A stretch of DNA of 64,000 nt, from the NCBI RefSeq assembly GCF_008329645.1, contig NZ_CP043474.1:4402001-4466000 (forward strand). Direction: 5' to 3'. This stretch comes from Mycolicibacterium grossiae (GTDB lineage: Bacteria > Actinomycetota > Actinomycetes > Mycobacteriales > Mycobacteriaceae). The notes under the pieces are model-generated. The model saw only the letters and a list, made by a program, of their open reading frames with translations. It had not been told where the DNA came from and ran no database searches. How positions within the stretch are numbered: position 1 is the stretch's first letter; each line of letters begins with the position of its first letter. The translations under genes were made by a program, and so were the position numbers. Shown here one piece after another: positions 25,343 through 35,991 of the stretch.

Positions 25343-25666
25343 GTGGGCGTGAAGGACGACGTGAAGGCCGATTTGCGGGAGGCATACCCCGGATTCAGCC
25401 GGTCCGACATCGAGAAGATCCTCGAGATGCTGCGCCAGGCTCCCGCAGGGCACGCGGGAAGCAGCGTCGGCGCAGCGCTCGAACCCGTCTTCCCGCAGGC
25501 CTCCAGCCGGCTGGTGTCCGCGTCCGACGGCGACCGGACGAGCTACCTCATCGCCCTCAAGGGCGCGTGCGTCGCGGCCCTGCAGTCGTGGCCGGACGGC
25601 TCGGACGCCAAGCCCGACCTGTCGCGGATCGAGACCTTCGTCGACGACGTCGAGGGCGACGGCTGA
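25343..25666 (+). CDS. Small hypothetical protein
   Basis: GTG 25343 gives 107 aa and is preceded by ggagagg. The N-terminus is charged and helical (DVKADLREAYPGFSRSDIEKILEML); the centre LISSL-like SYLIALKGACVAALQSW is amphipathic. There is no signal peptide. I do not recognise a family. It stands between two terminator-like spaces and is convergent with cdh, so it is probably its own transcription unit. Coding is supported by the ribosome site and by consistent third-position GC. Confidence 0.6.
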   Translation: MGVKDDVKADLREAYPGFSRSDIEKILEMLRQAPAGHAGSSVGAALEPVFPQASSRLVSASDGDRTSYLIALKGACVAALQSWPDGSDAKPDLSRIETFVDDVEGDG

Positions 25667-25714
25667 ATCGCCGAGGACACGATGAGGCCGGCTCCCCGCG
25701 GGCCGGTCGCCGAG

Positions 25715-26485
25715 TCACTTGGCCCAGGTGTTGCGCGGCGGTGGACAGTCGTCGTGGTCCTGCAACTCCTCGCCACTGGCGAGGTTCGTCCCGTCGGCGC
25801 GGTCGGTCAGTACGACGAAACCGGGCCGGCCGTCGCCGAACCACGCGCCGACGACGACCAGGGTGTGCAGCCCCATCTCGGTGCGCGCGCCCGGCATGCC
25901 GTCGGCCAGCAGCAGGAACGGATCGGCGCCGTCGAGGTCGTCGCCCCGGACGGCCGTCGCCTCGTAGTGATGGCTGGCGAGTGGCTCCGGAAACGCCGTC
26001 CAGTCCGGACCCAACTCGTTGACGTGACGCTGCACCGCGTCACGGACGTCGCTGCGCACGCAGTCGACGTGGACGTGCAACTGATCCTGCGTGCGACCGA
26101 CCTCCGAATTGACCGCGAGGCTGAGCCAGTCGCGCGGCAGCACCTCGCCCGCACGCTGATCGACGAACGTCCGCGCCCGCCACGCCGCCGCGAAGTAGTT
26201 CGACGATCCCGGCTGGAGCAGTTCCGGACTCTCGATGCCGGTGATGCGCGCGGTGGGGATCAGTAGGAACTGCGTGGCGCCCACGAGGTCCTTCAGCACG
26301 GCGAACCCACCGGGACCCTCCGCGACGAGCGCGCACGGCGCCGGATCGCCGTGCGCCTGCTGGTCGGGCACGCACTGGCCGTCGACGATCTTCCACAGCG
26401 CATCGGGGTCGGCGGCCGAGGCTGGCGACGCCTGGCCCAGCGCGACACCGGCCGCAATGACCGCGGACGCGACACGACGAAGCAT
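25715..26485 (-). CDS. cdh: CDP-diacylglycerol pyrophosphatase Cdh, exported
   Basis: ATG 26485 gives 256 aa; GTG 26494 is an alternative. The N-terminus RRVASAVIAAGVALGQASPASAA is a signal peptide ending in an AxA-type site, so the enzyme acts outside the cytoplasmic membrane. The family pattern is clear: LWKIVDGQCVP, PCALV, FAVLKDLVGATQFLLIPT, GIESPELL, and NYFAAAWRAR, plus the histidine-triad-like DQLHVHVDC. Cdh hydrolyses CDP-diacylglycerol to phosphatidate and CMP. It is divergent from the DUF2127 gene with a 61-bp space. Confidence 0.85.
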   Translation of the reverse strand: MLRRVASAVIAAGVALGQASPASAADPDALWKIVDGQCVPDQQAHGDPAPCALVAEGPGGFAVLKDLVGATQFLLIPTARITGIESPELLQPGSSNYFAAAWRARTFVDQRAGEVLPRDWLSLAVNSEVGRTQDQLHVHVDCVRSDVRDAVQRHVNELGPDWTAFPEPLASHHYEATAVRGDDLDGADPFLLLADGMPGARTEMGLHTLVVVGAWFGDGRPGFVVLTDRADGTNLASGEELQDHDDCPPPRNTWAK

Positions 26486-26546
26486 TCGGCGCACGAGGTG
26501 AGGGTAAGCCGCGGCGCGGCGGGCGTGGAACGGGGAGGATACGTCG

Positions 26547-27314
26547 ATGCCGACACGCCACCACGACGGTCGCCGCTGGGAGCTCGTGACGTGCGCACTC
26601 ACCGGGCACGTCACCTACGCCCCGGTCGACACCGCACTCGCCGCGCGCCTTCGGGGCACCACCGGGCTCGGAGAGGTGTGGCGCTGCCTGCGCTGCGGCG
26701 ACTTCACCCTCGGACCGGCGCACGGCTCCGGCCCCGCCGAGGACGCTCCCCTCGTCGCGCGCGGCACCGCGCTGCGGCAGGTCTTCATCGTCCGGGCACT
26801 GGCGGTCGAACGACTGCTGCGGGCACTCGTGCTGGCAGCGGCGGCGTGGGGGGTCTGGGAGTTCCGCGGCGCGCGGCTGTCGCTTCAGGCCGCGTTCGAC
26901 CGCGCCCTGCCGCTGCTGCGGGAGTCGGGCTTCCGCATCGACCAGTTGACGTTCGTCCACGACCTCCAGAGGGCGCTGGCCGCCAACCCACGCACCCTCG
27001 CGCTCATCGTCGCCGCACTGGCCGGCTATGCCGCACTCGAACTCGTCGAGGCAGTGGGACTCTGGCTGCTGAAGCGCTGGGGTGAGTACTTCGCCGTCAT
27101 CGCGACGTCGGTGTTCCTGCCGTGGGAGGTCTACGACCTGACCCACGGGGTCACCGCGACGCGTGCCGTGACGTTCGCCATCAACGTCGCCGCCGTCGTG
27201 TATCTGGTGTTCTCCAAACGGCTGTTCGGCCTCCGCGGCGGCCGCGCCGCCTACGACGCCGAACGTCACGGAGAGCAGCTCCTCGACGTCGAACGCGCCG
27301 CGTCGATGCTCTGA
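26547..27314 (+). CDS. DUF2127 membrane protein with N-terminal CxxC
   Basis: The product is 255 aa from ATG 26547, with ggggagga upstream. The first 70 residues are soluble and contain a CLRC pair near residue 51. The rest holds four likely membrane helices in the DUF2127 arrangement (FIVRALAVERLLRALVLAAA, then a soluble loop, LALIVAALAGYAALELVEAVG, YFAVIATSVFLPWEVYDLTHG, and a last helix ending in VYLVFSKRLFGLRGG). The function of the family is unknown. It is divergent from cdh, possibly sharing a promoter region. Confidence 0.8.
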   Translation: MPTRHHDGRRWELVTCALTGHVTYAPVDTALAARLRGTTGLGEVWRCLRCGDFTLGPAHGSGPAEDAPLVARGTALRQVFIVRALAVERLLRALVLAAAAWGVWEFRGARLSLQAAFDRALPLLRESGFRIDQLTFVHDLQRALAANPRTLALIVAALAGYAALELVEAVGLWLLKRWGEYFAVIATSVFLPWEVYDLTHGVTATRAVTFAINVAAVVYLVFSKRLFGLRGGRAAYDAERHGEQLLDVERAASML

Positions 27315-27332
27315 CCCGCCACCACGCGGGGT

Positions 27333-27363
27333 CCGGATCGATGCGTGATTCGCTTCGATCCGG
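27333..27363. terminator. Hairpin after the DUF2127 gene
   Basis: CCGGATCG and CGATCCGG are perfect 8-bp arms around a 15-nt loop, 18 bp after the stop codon. It may instead be an operator for the small secreted-protein gene that starts 51 bp later. Confidence 0.45.
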
Positions 27364-27414
27364 GTAGTTCGCCGGCGCCGGCGCCGACGACGTCGCCGGC
27401 GGAAGGAGCGAATC

Positions 27415-27654
27415 ATGCGAACGACGACGGCCCGGGTACTGGGCTGGACTGGAGCAACCGCCATCGTGGCCGCCGCGGTAGCGGTGGGGATGAGCGGCGC
27501 GAGCCAGGCCGAACCGGAACCGGCACCGCCGGGTCCCGTCACCACGCCGGTGATGAGCACGGCGGAGACGACGGTGGATCTCTCCCCCGAGGCCACGGAG
27601 GCCCCGACGGTCGCCACGCCGCCGGTCACGGCGTCGACCACCGAACCCGGCTGA
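27415..27654 (+). CDS. Small secreted Pro/Thr-rich protein
   Basis: The product is 79 aa from ATG 27415, preceded by ggaagga. Residues 1-32 form a signal peptide with a hydrophobic core (TGATAIVAAAVAVGMSG) and an ASQA cleavage region. The mature part is only about 47 residues, low-complexity in Pro, Thr, Glu and Val. No family is recognised. Such short exported peptides are common in mycobacteria. It lies 64 bp before the URC1-like gene, in the same direction; a shared transcript is possible. Confidence 0.65.
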   Translation: MRTTTARVLGWTGATAIVAAAVAVGMSGASQAEPEPAPPGPVTTPVMSTAETTVDLSPEATEAPTVATPPVTASTTEPG

Positions 27655-27718
27655 GCGCGTCCGACGGCACGCCCGCCGCCGACTCGATAAGCTGGCTCCT
27701 CCCCCTCGAGGAGGCACG

Positions 27719-28989
<1,271 letters not shown>

Positions 28990-28993
<4 letters not shown>

Positions 28994-30228
28994 GCCCCGC
29001 CCCGCCCACCGGCAGCGCCACGACCACGACGCCTGCCGCGGTCGCCACCCTGCGCTCGACCGCCACGATTCGCGAGCGCGCCCGCTGGCTCACCGCCCGC
29101 GCCCGCGCCGGCGATTCACCGCACTTCACCGTCCACGACGACCGGATCGCTGCTGCCGCAGCCGATGTCGCGACGCTGACCCGCACCCGCTTCCCCGACC
29201 TGGCGGTGCCCTACCACAGCCGGTGGCGGCACTTCGAAGCCGGCGGCGTCGACCGCAAGGCCGCCCTCGAGCGACTGCTCGGCGACCTCAACGCCGCCGA
29301 CCGGGCGCGCGCGATGATCGACCTGACGGTCGTCAGCGTCCTGCTCGACGCAGGCGCCGGTCCCGACTGGCGCTACCGCGAACCCGGCACCGGCGCGACG
29401 TTCGCGCGCTCGGAAGGCCTCGGCGTCGCGAGCTTTCACGCCTTCACCGCCGGCCTGTTCTCCAGTGCTGCCGCAACGCCGTTGCAAGCCGACGCCGACG
29501 GACTGCGCCGCCTCGACGCCCGCGCCCTCGCGACCGCCTTCGGCGTCGACGCCGCCAATCCGATGGTCGGACTGGCGGGCCGGGTGGAGGTGCTGCGCCG
29601 CCTCGGCGACGCCATGACGGCCCGCCCGGACGTCTTCGGCACGCCCGCACGGCCCGGCGGCCTGTACGACGCCCTCGCCGGCACCGGGCACGTCACCGCG
29701 CACGCCATCCTGACCGCACTGCTCGACGCGCTGTCGCCGATCTGGCCGTCGCGCAACGCCGTCGACGGCGTGCCGCTCGGCGACTGCTGGCACCACGCCG
29801 CCGTGCCCGGCGCCGACGGCACGGCGGGCTGGGTGCCGTTCCACAAGCTGTCGCAGTGGCTCACCTACTCGCTGCTCGAACCGTTCGCCTGGGCCGGCGT
29901 CACCGTCGACGGCCTCGACGAACTGACCGCGCTGCCGGAGTACCGCAACGGCGGACTGCTGCTCGACACCGGCGTCCTCGCGCTACGCGACCCCACCGCC
30001 ACGCAGCGGACGTGGACGCCCGCGGACGAACTGGTCGTCGAGTGGCGGGCGTTGACCGTCGCCCTGCTCGACGACGTCGCCGACGCGGTGTGCGCCGACC
30101 TCGGCGTCCCGGTACCCCTGGCCTGCGTCCTCGAGGGCGGTACCTGGGCGGCCGGCCGCGCCACCGCTCAACGGCTGCGCGGCGGGCTGCCACCCTTGGC
30201 CATCGACAGCGACGGGACGGTGTTCTGA
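28990..30228 (+). CDS. DUF1688/URC4-like protein (uracil catabolism)
   Basis: GTG 28990 overlaps the previous stop (GTGA) and gives 412 aa, the normal length. DUF1688 features include ATIRERARWLTARA near the start, VPYHSRWRHFEAGGVDR, and FHKLSQWLTYSLLEPF; near the end comes DELVVEWRALTVALLD. The fungal homologue Urc4 is required for uracil use as nitrogen source in the URC pathway; its chemistry is unresolved to my knowledge. It is followed by upp after 1 nt. The cluster order URC1-URC4-upp strongly supports the assignment. Confidence 0.87.
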
Positions 30229-30229
30229 C

Positions 30230-30859
30230 GTGCACGACGTTCATCTGGTCGACCATCCGCTGGTGCGGCACAAGCTGACGCTCATGCGGCGAAAGGACGC
30301 CTCCACCAACAGCTTCCGGCAGCTGCTCCACGAGGTGTCGATGCTCATGGCCTACGAGGTGCTTCGCGACATCCCGACCCAGGAGGTCGAGATCCAGACA
30401 CCGCTGGAGCAGACCACCGGCGAGGTGATCGACGGCAAGAAGCTCGTCTTCGTGTCGATCCTGCGCGCCGGCAGCGGCATCCTCGACGGCATGCTGGCCG
30501 TCGTCCCGGGCGCGCGCGTCGGCCACATCGGGCTCTACCGCGACCCGAAGACGCTCGTCGCCGTCGAGTACTACTTCAAGCTGCCCGGCGACCTGCACGA
30601 GCGCGACGTGGTGGTGGTCGACCCCATGCTCGCCACCGGCAACTCCGCCGTCGCCGCCGTGGAGCGGCTCAAGGAGTGCCGGCCCCGGTCGATCAAGTTC
30701 GTCTGCCTGCTCACCTGCCCGGAGGGCATCGCCGCCCTGGGTGACGCGCACCCCGACGTGCCGATCTACACCGCCGCCGTCGACCGGCAGCTCGACGAGC
30801 ACGGCTACATCGTCCCCGGCCTAGGCGACGCCGGCGACCGCATCTTCGGAACCAAGTAG
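30230..30859 (+). CDS. upp: Uracil phosphoribosyltransferase
   Basis: GTG 30230, 1 nt after the previous stop, gives 209 aa. The PRPP loop DPMLATGNS (131-139) and the uracil-binding C-terminal block VPGLGDAGDRIFGTK are complete, as are LTLMRRKDASTNSFRQLL and ILRAGSGILDGML. The enzyme makes UMP from uracil and PRPP. In most genomes upp serves salvage, but in this position it probably supplies UMP to the URC1/URC4 degradation route, as URC6 does in yeast. Hairpins follow directly. Confidence 0.95.
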   Translation: MHDVHLVDHPLVRHKLTLMRRKDASTNSFRQLLHEVSMLMAYEVLRDIPTQEVEIQTPLEQTTGEVIDGKKLVFVSILRAGSGILDGMLAVVPGARVGHIGLYRDPKTLVAVEYYFKLPGDLHERDVVVVDPMLATGNSAVAAVERLKECRPRSIKFVCLLTCPEGIAALGDAHPDVPIYTAAVDRQLDEHGYIVPGLGDAGDRIFGTK

Positions 30860-30863
30860 CCGC

Positions 30864-30905
30864 CCCGGGTTTGCCCGGGCCGACGGGCGTGCCCGACAAT
30901 CGGGC
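30864..30905. terminator. Hairpin-rich spacer between upp and dacB
   Basis: Two stems lie in 42 bp: CCCGGG-tttg-CCCGGG (30864-30879) and GCCCG-acaat-CGGGC (30891-30905). The second ends directly at the dacB GTG. They may end the URC transcript. The second could also hinder dacB translation. Confidence 0.4.
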
Positions 30906-32273
30906 GTGACCTCGCGGCGCCGCACCGGCCTCCTCGTGGCTGCCGTCGTCGTCCTGCTCGTCATCGCCGGCGTCGGCGGCTACGCCTACGCCCGCTGGGC
31001 CGGCGCCGCCGACGAGGCGTCCGCCGGGCCCTCCCGACCCGCCGCCGCACGGCCGACCCCGCTGGCCGCCCTCACCACCGACGCCCCGACGCCCGGCGCC
31101 GACGGGCTCGCCGCGGCCCTGGCGCCCGCGCTGGCCAATCCCGATCTCGGCGTCCTCACCGGCCAGATCACCGACGCCGCCACCGGCGACGTGCTGTGGC
31201 GGCGCGACGCGGACGTCGCGCAGACACCCGGCTCGGTCACCAAGGTGCTCACGGCCGCCGCCGCGCTGCTCGTGCTGTCCCCGGCGCACCGCATCCCCAC
31301 CACCGTGGTGCCCGGCGCCGCACCCGGCGAGCTGGTGCTGGTCGGCGGCGGCGACCCCACCCTGACGGCCCAGCCCGCGGGCGAGGACGGGTACTACACC
31401 GACGCGCCCCGACTCGACGACCTCGTCGAGCAGATCGTGGCCTCCGGGATCCCCGTGCGGAGCCTGCTCGTCGACGACTCGCTGTTCGGCCAGCCGAGCA
31501 TGGCCGAGGGCTGGCTCACCGTGGACATCGCCGGCGGCAGCATCGCGCCCATCGAGTCGGTGATGCTCGACGGTGGCCGACAACCGCCGCTGGTCGACTA
31601 CTCGCCCCGCACCGCGACACCGGCCCTCGATGCCGGTCGCACCCTGGCGCAGCGGCTCGGACTGGACCCCGGCACCGTGGCGCTCGGGACCGCACCGACC
31701 ACGGCCGAGCCGATCGCCACCGTGTGGTCGGCACCGCTGAGTGTGCGCCTGCACCAGATGATGGTGCAGTCCGACGACGTCACCGCCGAGACGATCGGAC
31801 GGGAGATCGCCCGCGCGGCAGGCAAACCCGCCACGTTCGAGGGCACCGTGGCCGCGGTGACCGACGCCGTGTCCGCCTCGGGCATCGACGTCTCCGGGCT
31901 CGTGCTGCGCGACGCCAGCGGGTTGTCCACCGAGGACCGCATCCCGGCGCGGCTGCTCGACGACGTGCTCACCGCCGCGACGGGTGACGGTGACGCCGCC
32001 GACGAACTCCGTCCGCTCGTCGACGACCTGGCGGTGGGCGGCGGCAGCGGCACGCTGTGGGACCGCTTCGTCAGCCCGTCGCCGGGCGCCGGATGGGTGC
32101 GGGCGAAGACCGGCACGCTCGACTTCGTCAACGCGCTCGCCGGCATCGTCACCGACGTCGACGGCCGGGCGCTGACCTTCACGCTGATGTCCACCGGCAC
32201 GCCGTCCGCGGTGGCCAAGCCGGCCCTCGACGCGGTCGCGGTCACGCTGCGCGAGTGCGGCTGCCGCCAGTAA
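30906..32273 (+). CDS. dacB: D-alanyl-D-alanine carboxypeptidase DacB (PBP4 type)
   Basis: The product is 455 aa from GTG 30906. Residues about 8-28 form an uncleaved or signal-anchor helix. The penicillin-binding motifs are S110-V-T-K113 and K401-T-G; the second motif, normally SDN, reads S289-D-D291. Other PBP4 blocks are LVLVGGGDPTL, GGSIAPIES, LRDASGLS and FTLMSTGTPSA. It trims or cleaves peptidoglycan side chains outside the cell and resembles the mycobacterial protein Rv3627c. The Asn to Asp change in the SxN motif is unusual and may alter rate or specificity. Confidence 0.88.
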   Translation: MTSRRRTGLLVAAVVVLLVIAGVGGYAYARWAGAADEASAGPSRPAAARPTPLAALTTDAPTPGADGLAAALAPALANPDLGVLTGQITDAATGDVLWRRDADVAQTPGSVTKVLTAAAALLVLSPAHRIPTTVVPGAAPGELVLVGGGDPTLTAQPAGEDGYYTDAPRLDDLVEQIVASGIPVRSLLVDDSLFGQPSMAEGWLTVDIAGGSIAPIESVMLDGGRQPPLVDYSPRTATPALDAGRTLAQRLGLDPGTVALGTAPTTAEPIATVWSAPLSVRLHQMMVQSDDVTAETIGREIARAAGKPATFEGTVAAVTDAVSASGIDVSGLVLRDASGLSTEDRIPARLLDDVLTAATGDGDAADELRPLVDDLAVGGGSGTLWDRFVSPSPGAGWVRAKTGTLDFVNALAGIVTDVDGRALTFTLMSTGTPSAVAKPALDAVAVTLRECGCRQ

Positions 32274-32403
32274 CGGTCAGCGCGGCGGACGTCCGGCGCC
32301 GTGGGGGCTAGCACTACCGACGAGTGTCACGCCAGCGCCATCGACCCGTCGAACGTCGGTGGCACAAGATCATTGGCGTACCGACACACGAAGGAGACCC
32401 GCC

Positions 32404-32970
32404 ATGAGCACCACCGTCCGCGACGACCTCATCCTCTCCCACGCCGCCATCACCGCCGAGGTGGACGCACCGTTCGACCACGTCGACATCGGCGAATGGC
32501 TGAAGACGCTGCCCACGCACGAATACCAGCGCTGCGCCCCCGGCGACCACAAGGCCGCGGGCTACACCGTCGACGACGACGGCACGCCCATGTCGATCAA
32601 CGTGGAGATGATCGGCACGGGCCTGGTGGTGCAGCAGTACCGCTTCGATGTCACCGGTCCGCACTACTGCCGCATGGTGTCGCTCTCCGACGTCCTCACG
32701 CCCGCGGGCTGGACGACAACGCAGGTGATCTGGGAGCTGCGCATGGAGCAGCTCGACGGCGACCACTGCCGCTACACCAACACCGTGACCTCGCACCCGA
32801 CGGAGGACTTCCTGGCCTTCGTCGCGGCGCAGGGTCAGACCTTCGAGGAGGCGGCCCGGGCGCGACAGGACGCGTCGGGTCGGCACTGCGAGAAGGAGAC
32901 TCCGCTGTACGCGCAGAGCATCGCCCGGCACGCCGCGGCGCGCCGCCCTATTTCAGCGGCAGCCCGGTGA
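32404..32970 (+). CDS. SRPBCC/START-like hypothetical protein
   Basis: ATG 32404 has aaggag upstream and gives 188 aa. The opening SHAAITAEVDAPFDHVDIGEWLK and the alternating strand pattern of the middle look like the helix-grip fold used for binding hydrophobic ligands or acting in polyketide-like chemistry, but I cannot name a family. The C-terminal tail overlaps the convergent acyl-CoA dehydrogenase gene by 23 bp. There is no signal peptide. Function unknown. Confidence 0.65.
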   Translation: MSTTVRDDLILSHAAITAEVDAPFDHVDIGEWLKTLPTHEYQRCAPGDHKAAGYTVDDDGTPMSINVEMIGTGLVVQQYRFDVTGPHYCRMVSLSDVLTPAGWTTTQVIWELRMEQLDGDHCRYTNTVTSHPTEDFLAFVAAQGQTFEEAARARQDASGRHCEKETPLYAQSIARHAAARRPISAAAR

Positions 32971-34159
32971 TCGCGCGGGCCATCACCAGGCGCTGAATCT
33001 CGCTGGTGCCCTCGAAGATCGTGAAGATCTTCGCGTCGCGGTGCATGCGTTCCACCGGGTAGTCGCGGGTGTAGCCGTTGCCGCCGAGGATCTGGATCGC
33101 CTCGTCGGTGACGTACACCGCGGTCTCGCTGGCGACGAGCTTCGCCATCGAGCCCTCGGCGTTGTCGAAGGGCAGGTTGTTGCGGGCCATCCAGCCCGCG
33201 CGCCAGACCAGCAGCCGCGCGGCGTCGATGCGACTGCGCATGTCGGCCAGCTTGAAGGCGATCGCCTGGAAGTCGCCGATCTTGCGGCCGAACTGCTCGC
33301 GCTCCTGCGCGTAGTCGAGCGCGTACTCGTAGGCGGCCCGCGCCACGCCGAGCGCCATGGCGCCGACCGAGGGCCGGGTGCGCTCGAAGGTCTTCATGGC
33401 GGCCTGGCTGGCGGAGCGCTTGCCCTCGCGGGCACGGGCGACGCGCTCGTCGAACTTCTCCTTGCCGCCGATGATGAGGTTGCCGGGCAGCCGCACGTCG
33501 TCGAGCACCACCTCGGCGGTGTGCGAGGCGCGGATGCCGTGCTTCTTGAACTTCTGGCCCTGGCTGAAGCCCTTGGTGCCCGGCGGGATGATGAACGTCG
33601 CCTGGCCGCGCGAGCCGAGATCGGGTTCCACCGAGGCGACCACGATGTGGACGTTGGCGATGCCGCCGTTGGTGGCCCACGTCTTGGTGCCGTTGAGGAC
33701 CCATTCGTCGGTGGCCTCGTCGTAGCGGGCGCGCGTGATGATCGCGGCGACGTCGGACCCCGCGCCGGGCTCCGAGGAGCAGAACGAGCCGAGCTGCGGA
33801 TCGCTGACGTCACCGAACATCTGCGGCAGCCACTCGCCGATCTGCTCGGGAGTGCCGCTGCCGGCGAGCGACGCGGCGGCCAAACCGGTGCCGAGGATCG
33901 ACAGCGCAATGCCCGCGTCACCCCAGAACATCTCCTCGAAGGCCGTCAGCATGCCCAGCCCGCTGGGTTCGGCGCTCTGCTCGGCGAAGAACTCCATCGA
34001 GTAGATGCCGACCTTCGCGGCTTCCTGGATGATCGGCCAGGGCGTCTCCTCCCGCTCGTCCCATTCGGCGGCGGCGGGGCGCACCACGGTCTCAGCGAAC
34101 TCGTGCACCCAATCGCGGATCTGGACGACGTCCTCGGACGGCTCGAGCGAAAACGACAT
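32948..34159 (-). CDS. Acyl-CoA dehydrogenase (FadE-type)
   Basis: The product is 403 aa from ATG 34159, with ggaaagga upstream. All three acyl-CoA dehydrogenase domains are present: the N-terminal helical domain, the beta domain with FCSSEPGAGSDVAA and TKTWATNGG, and the C-terminal domain with REQFGRKIGDFQAIAF, ILGGNGYTRDYPVER and IFEGTSEIQRLV. The Glu in IFEGTSE is the likely catalytic base. FAD-dependent removal of two hydrogens from an acyl-CoA is expected; the chain length or ring specificity is unknown. It is divergent from the epoxide hydrolase gene. Confidence 0.92.
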   Translation of the reverse strand: MSFSLEPSEDVVQIRDWVHEFAETVVRPAAAEWDEREETPWPIIQEAAKVGIYSMEFFAEQSAEPSGLGMLTAFEEMFWGDAGIALSILGTGLAAASLAGSGTPEQIGEWLPQMFGDVSDPQLGSFCSSEPGAGSDVAAIITRARYDEATDEWVLNGTKTWATNGGIANVHIVVASVEPDLGSRGQATFIIPPGTKGFSQGQKFKKHGIRASHTAEVVLDDVRLPGNLIIGGKEKFDERVARAREGKRSASQAAMKTFERTRPSVGAMALGVARAAYEYALDYAQEREQFGRKIGDFQAIAFKLADMRSRIDAARLLVWRAGWMARNNLPFDNAEGSMAKLVASETAVYVTDEAIQILGGNGYTRDYPVERMHRDAKIFTIFEGTSEIQRLVMARAITGLPLK

Positions 34160-34324
34160 GCGACTTGTCCTTTCGGAGGGTCCTGGTTCGGGCGCGCCGA
34201 TGCGGGCATGCCACATCAGCAACCGAATCCCGGCTTCGGTGAACGACTGTACACACCGTGCCCGGCGGGTCCAACCCCTACGGCGGACGTCACAGGCCAT
34301 CGCGCCGCGGCCATGATGGGATTC

Positions 34325-35482
34325 ATGACCTCCCCATCCGACGTCACCCCCTTCCGGATCGACGTGCCCGAGGACGTGCTCGACGACCTGCGCCGGCGCC
34401 TGCACGCCACCCGCTGGCCAGAGCCCGAGACCGTCGGCGACGGTGGCGATCCGGACTGGACGCAGGGCATGCCGCTGGCGTACGCGCGCGAGCTGGCCGC
34501 CTACTGGGCCGACGACTACGACTGGCGCACGCGCGAGGCAGCGCTGAACCGCTTCGACCAGTTCACCACCGAGATCGACGGCCTCGACATCCACTTCATC
34601 CACCAGCGTTCCCGCCACGCCGACGCCTTTCCGCTGATCATCACCCACGGGTGGCCGGGTTCGGTGGTGGAGTTCGCGAAGGTGATCGAGCCGCTCACCG
34701 ACCCGACCGCCCACGGCGGCCGCGCCGAGGATGCCTTCCACATCGTGTGCCCGTCACTGCCGGGCTACGGCTTCTCCGGCAAGCCCGAGGCGACCGGGTG
34801 GAACGTTGAACGGACCGCCACGGCGTGGGAGACGCTGATGACGCGCCTGGGCTACGACCGCTACGGCGCGCAGGGTGGCGACTGGGGCGGTGCCATCACC
34901 GCGCAGATCGGCCGCAACGGCGGGCACTGCGCGGCCATCCACACCAACTTCCCCATCGGCGCGCCGACCGAGGAGGCGAAGACCAACCCGACCGCCGAGG
35001 ACCGGGCGGCGTTCGAGGGCCTGAACCACTACCGCACCCAGGACAACGGCTACTTCAAGCAGCAGTCCACGCGACCGCAGACGGTCGGCTACGGGCTGAC
35101 GGATTCACCGGTCGCGCAACTGGCGTGGATCGTGGAGAAGTTCTGGTCGTGGACCGACTGCGACGGCCACCCCGAGAATGCGCTCACGCGCGACGAGATG
35201 CTCGACGACGTCATGCTCTACTGGGTCACCGGCACGGCGGCGTCCTCGGCGCGGATGTACTGGGAGAGCCAGCACTCCTTCGGTTCGTCAAACCGCGTCG
35301 AGGTCCCCACAGGCGTCGCCTCGTTCCCCAAGGAGATCGGTCCGACGCCGCGGTCCTGGTGCGAGGCGAACTACCGCATCACGCGCTGGACGACGATGCC
35401 GCGCGGCGGCCACTTCGCCGCCTTCGAACAGCCGGAACTGTTCGTCGACGACGTGCGCGCCTTCTTCGCGACCGTGCGCTGA
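34325..35482 (+). CDS. Epoxide hydrolase (EHN domain plus alpha/beta-hydrolase)
   Basis: I choose ATG 34325 (385 aa); ATG 34316 would add three residues. The N-terminal epoxide-hydrolase domain (FRIDVPEDVLDDLRRRLHATRWP) is followed by the catalytic fold: oxyanion motif HGWPGS, nucleophile Asp186 in GAQGGDWGGA, and His363 in RGGHFAAFEQPE. It opens epoxides to diols in the cytoplasm. Mycobacteria have several such enzymes for lipid or xenobiotic epoxides. It is divergent from an acyl-CoA dehydrogenase, so a joint role in a hydrocarbon or lipid route is possible. Confidence 0.92.
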   Translation: MTSPSDVTPFRIDVPEDVLDDLRRRLHATRWPEPETVGDGGDPDWTQGMPLAYARELAAYWADDYDWRTREAALNRFDQFTTEIDGLDIHFIHQRSRHADAFPLIITHGWPGSVVEFAKVIEPLTDPTAHGGRAEDAFHIVCPSLPGYGFSGKPEATGWNVERTATAWETLMTRLGYDRYGAQGGDWGGAITAQIGRNGGHCAAIHTNFPIGAPTEEAKTNPTAEDRAAFEGLNHYRTQDNGYFKQQSTRPQTVGYGLTDSPVAQLAWIVEKFWSWTDCDGHPENALTRDEMLDDVMLYWVTGTAASSARMYWESQHSFGSSNRVEVPTGVASFPKEIGPTPRSWCEANYRITRWTTMPRGGHFAAFEQPELFVDDVRAFFATVR

Positions 35483-35495
35483 CGCCGCACCGGGC

Positions 35496-35987
35496 TCACG
35501 TCTCGGCCTGCGGCCCGCCGTCGCGCACGCGTTGGCGCATGACCAGCGCCGAGATCGAGAGCACCAGGACCACGCCACCGAGAACGCCGATCTGGACTGC
35601 CGCACGCGAGAATTCGGGACCCTTGGGCAGCAGCGTGGCCGCTTCGACGGACAGCACCACGATCTCCTTGATCGCCGCGAGGATGCCGACGATCAAGAAC
35701 GGCTCCACGGCGATCTCGTGCGAGCGCAGACTGACCCGCACGGCGTAGAGCAGCTCGACGAAGATGAAGATGAGCAGCAACCCGTCGAGGACCTCGATGG
35801 CGAGCGTCGACGTCGGGGTGTCGCGCAGGTGGAGCAGCTTGACGAACTGCGCGACGAGCAACGCCGTCGATCCCAGGACCAGGACCACGGCGATGGCCCA
35901 GTAGATGGCGTCCTCGACCCAGCCCAGGACCCGGTCGGCCAGCCGTTGCCGTTCGCGTTCGTCGTCGCCGGTCGCCTTGGCCATCAC
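35496..35987 (-). CDS. PsiE-family membrane protein
   Basis: ATG 35987 gives 163 aa (ATG 35984 is also possible). It has four hydrophobic segments in the arrangement of phosphate-starvation-inducible PsiE proteins, with VLDGLLLIFIFVELLYAVR and EIAVEPFLIVGILAAIKEIVV as the recognisable blocks. The role of PsiE is unknown; in enterobacteria expression rises on phosphate starvation. It lies 4 nt after the TspO gene, as the last gene of an NCS1-tspO-psiE run on the minus strand. Confidence 0.8.
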   Translation of the reverse strand: MMAKATGDDERERQRLADRVLGWVEDAIYWAIAVVLVLGSTALLVAQFVKLLHLRDTPTSTLAIEVLDGLLLIFIFVELLYAVRVSLRSHEIAVEPFLIVGILAAIKEIVVLSVEAATLLPKGPEFSRAAVQIGVLGGVVLVLSISALVMRQRVRDGGPQAET

Positions 35988-35991
35988 GTGC

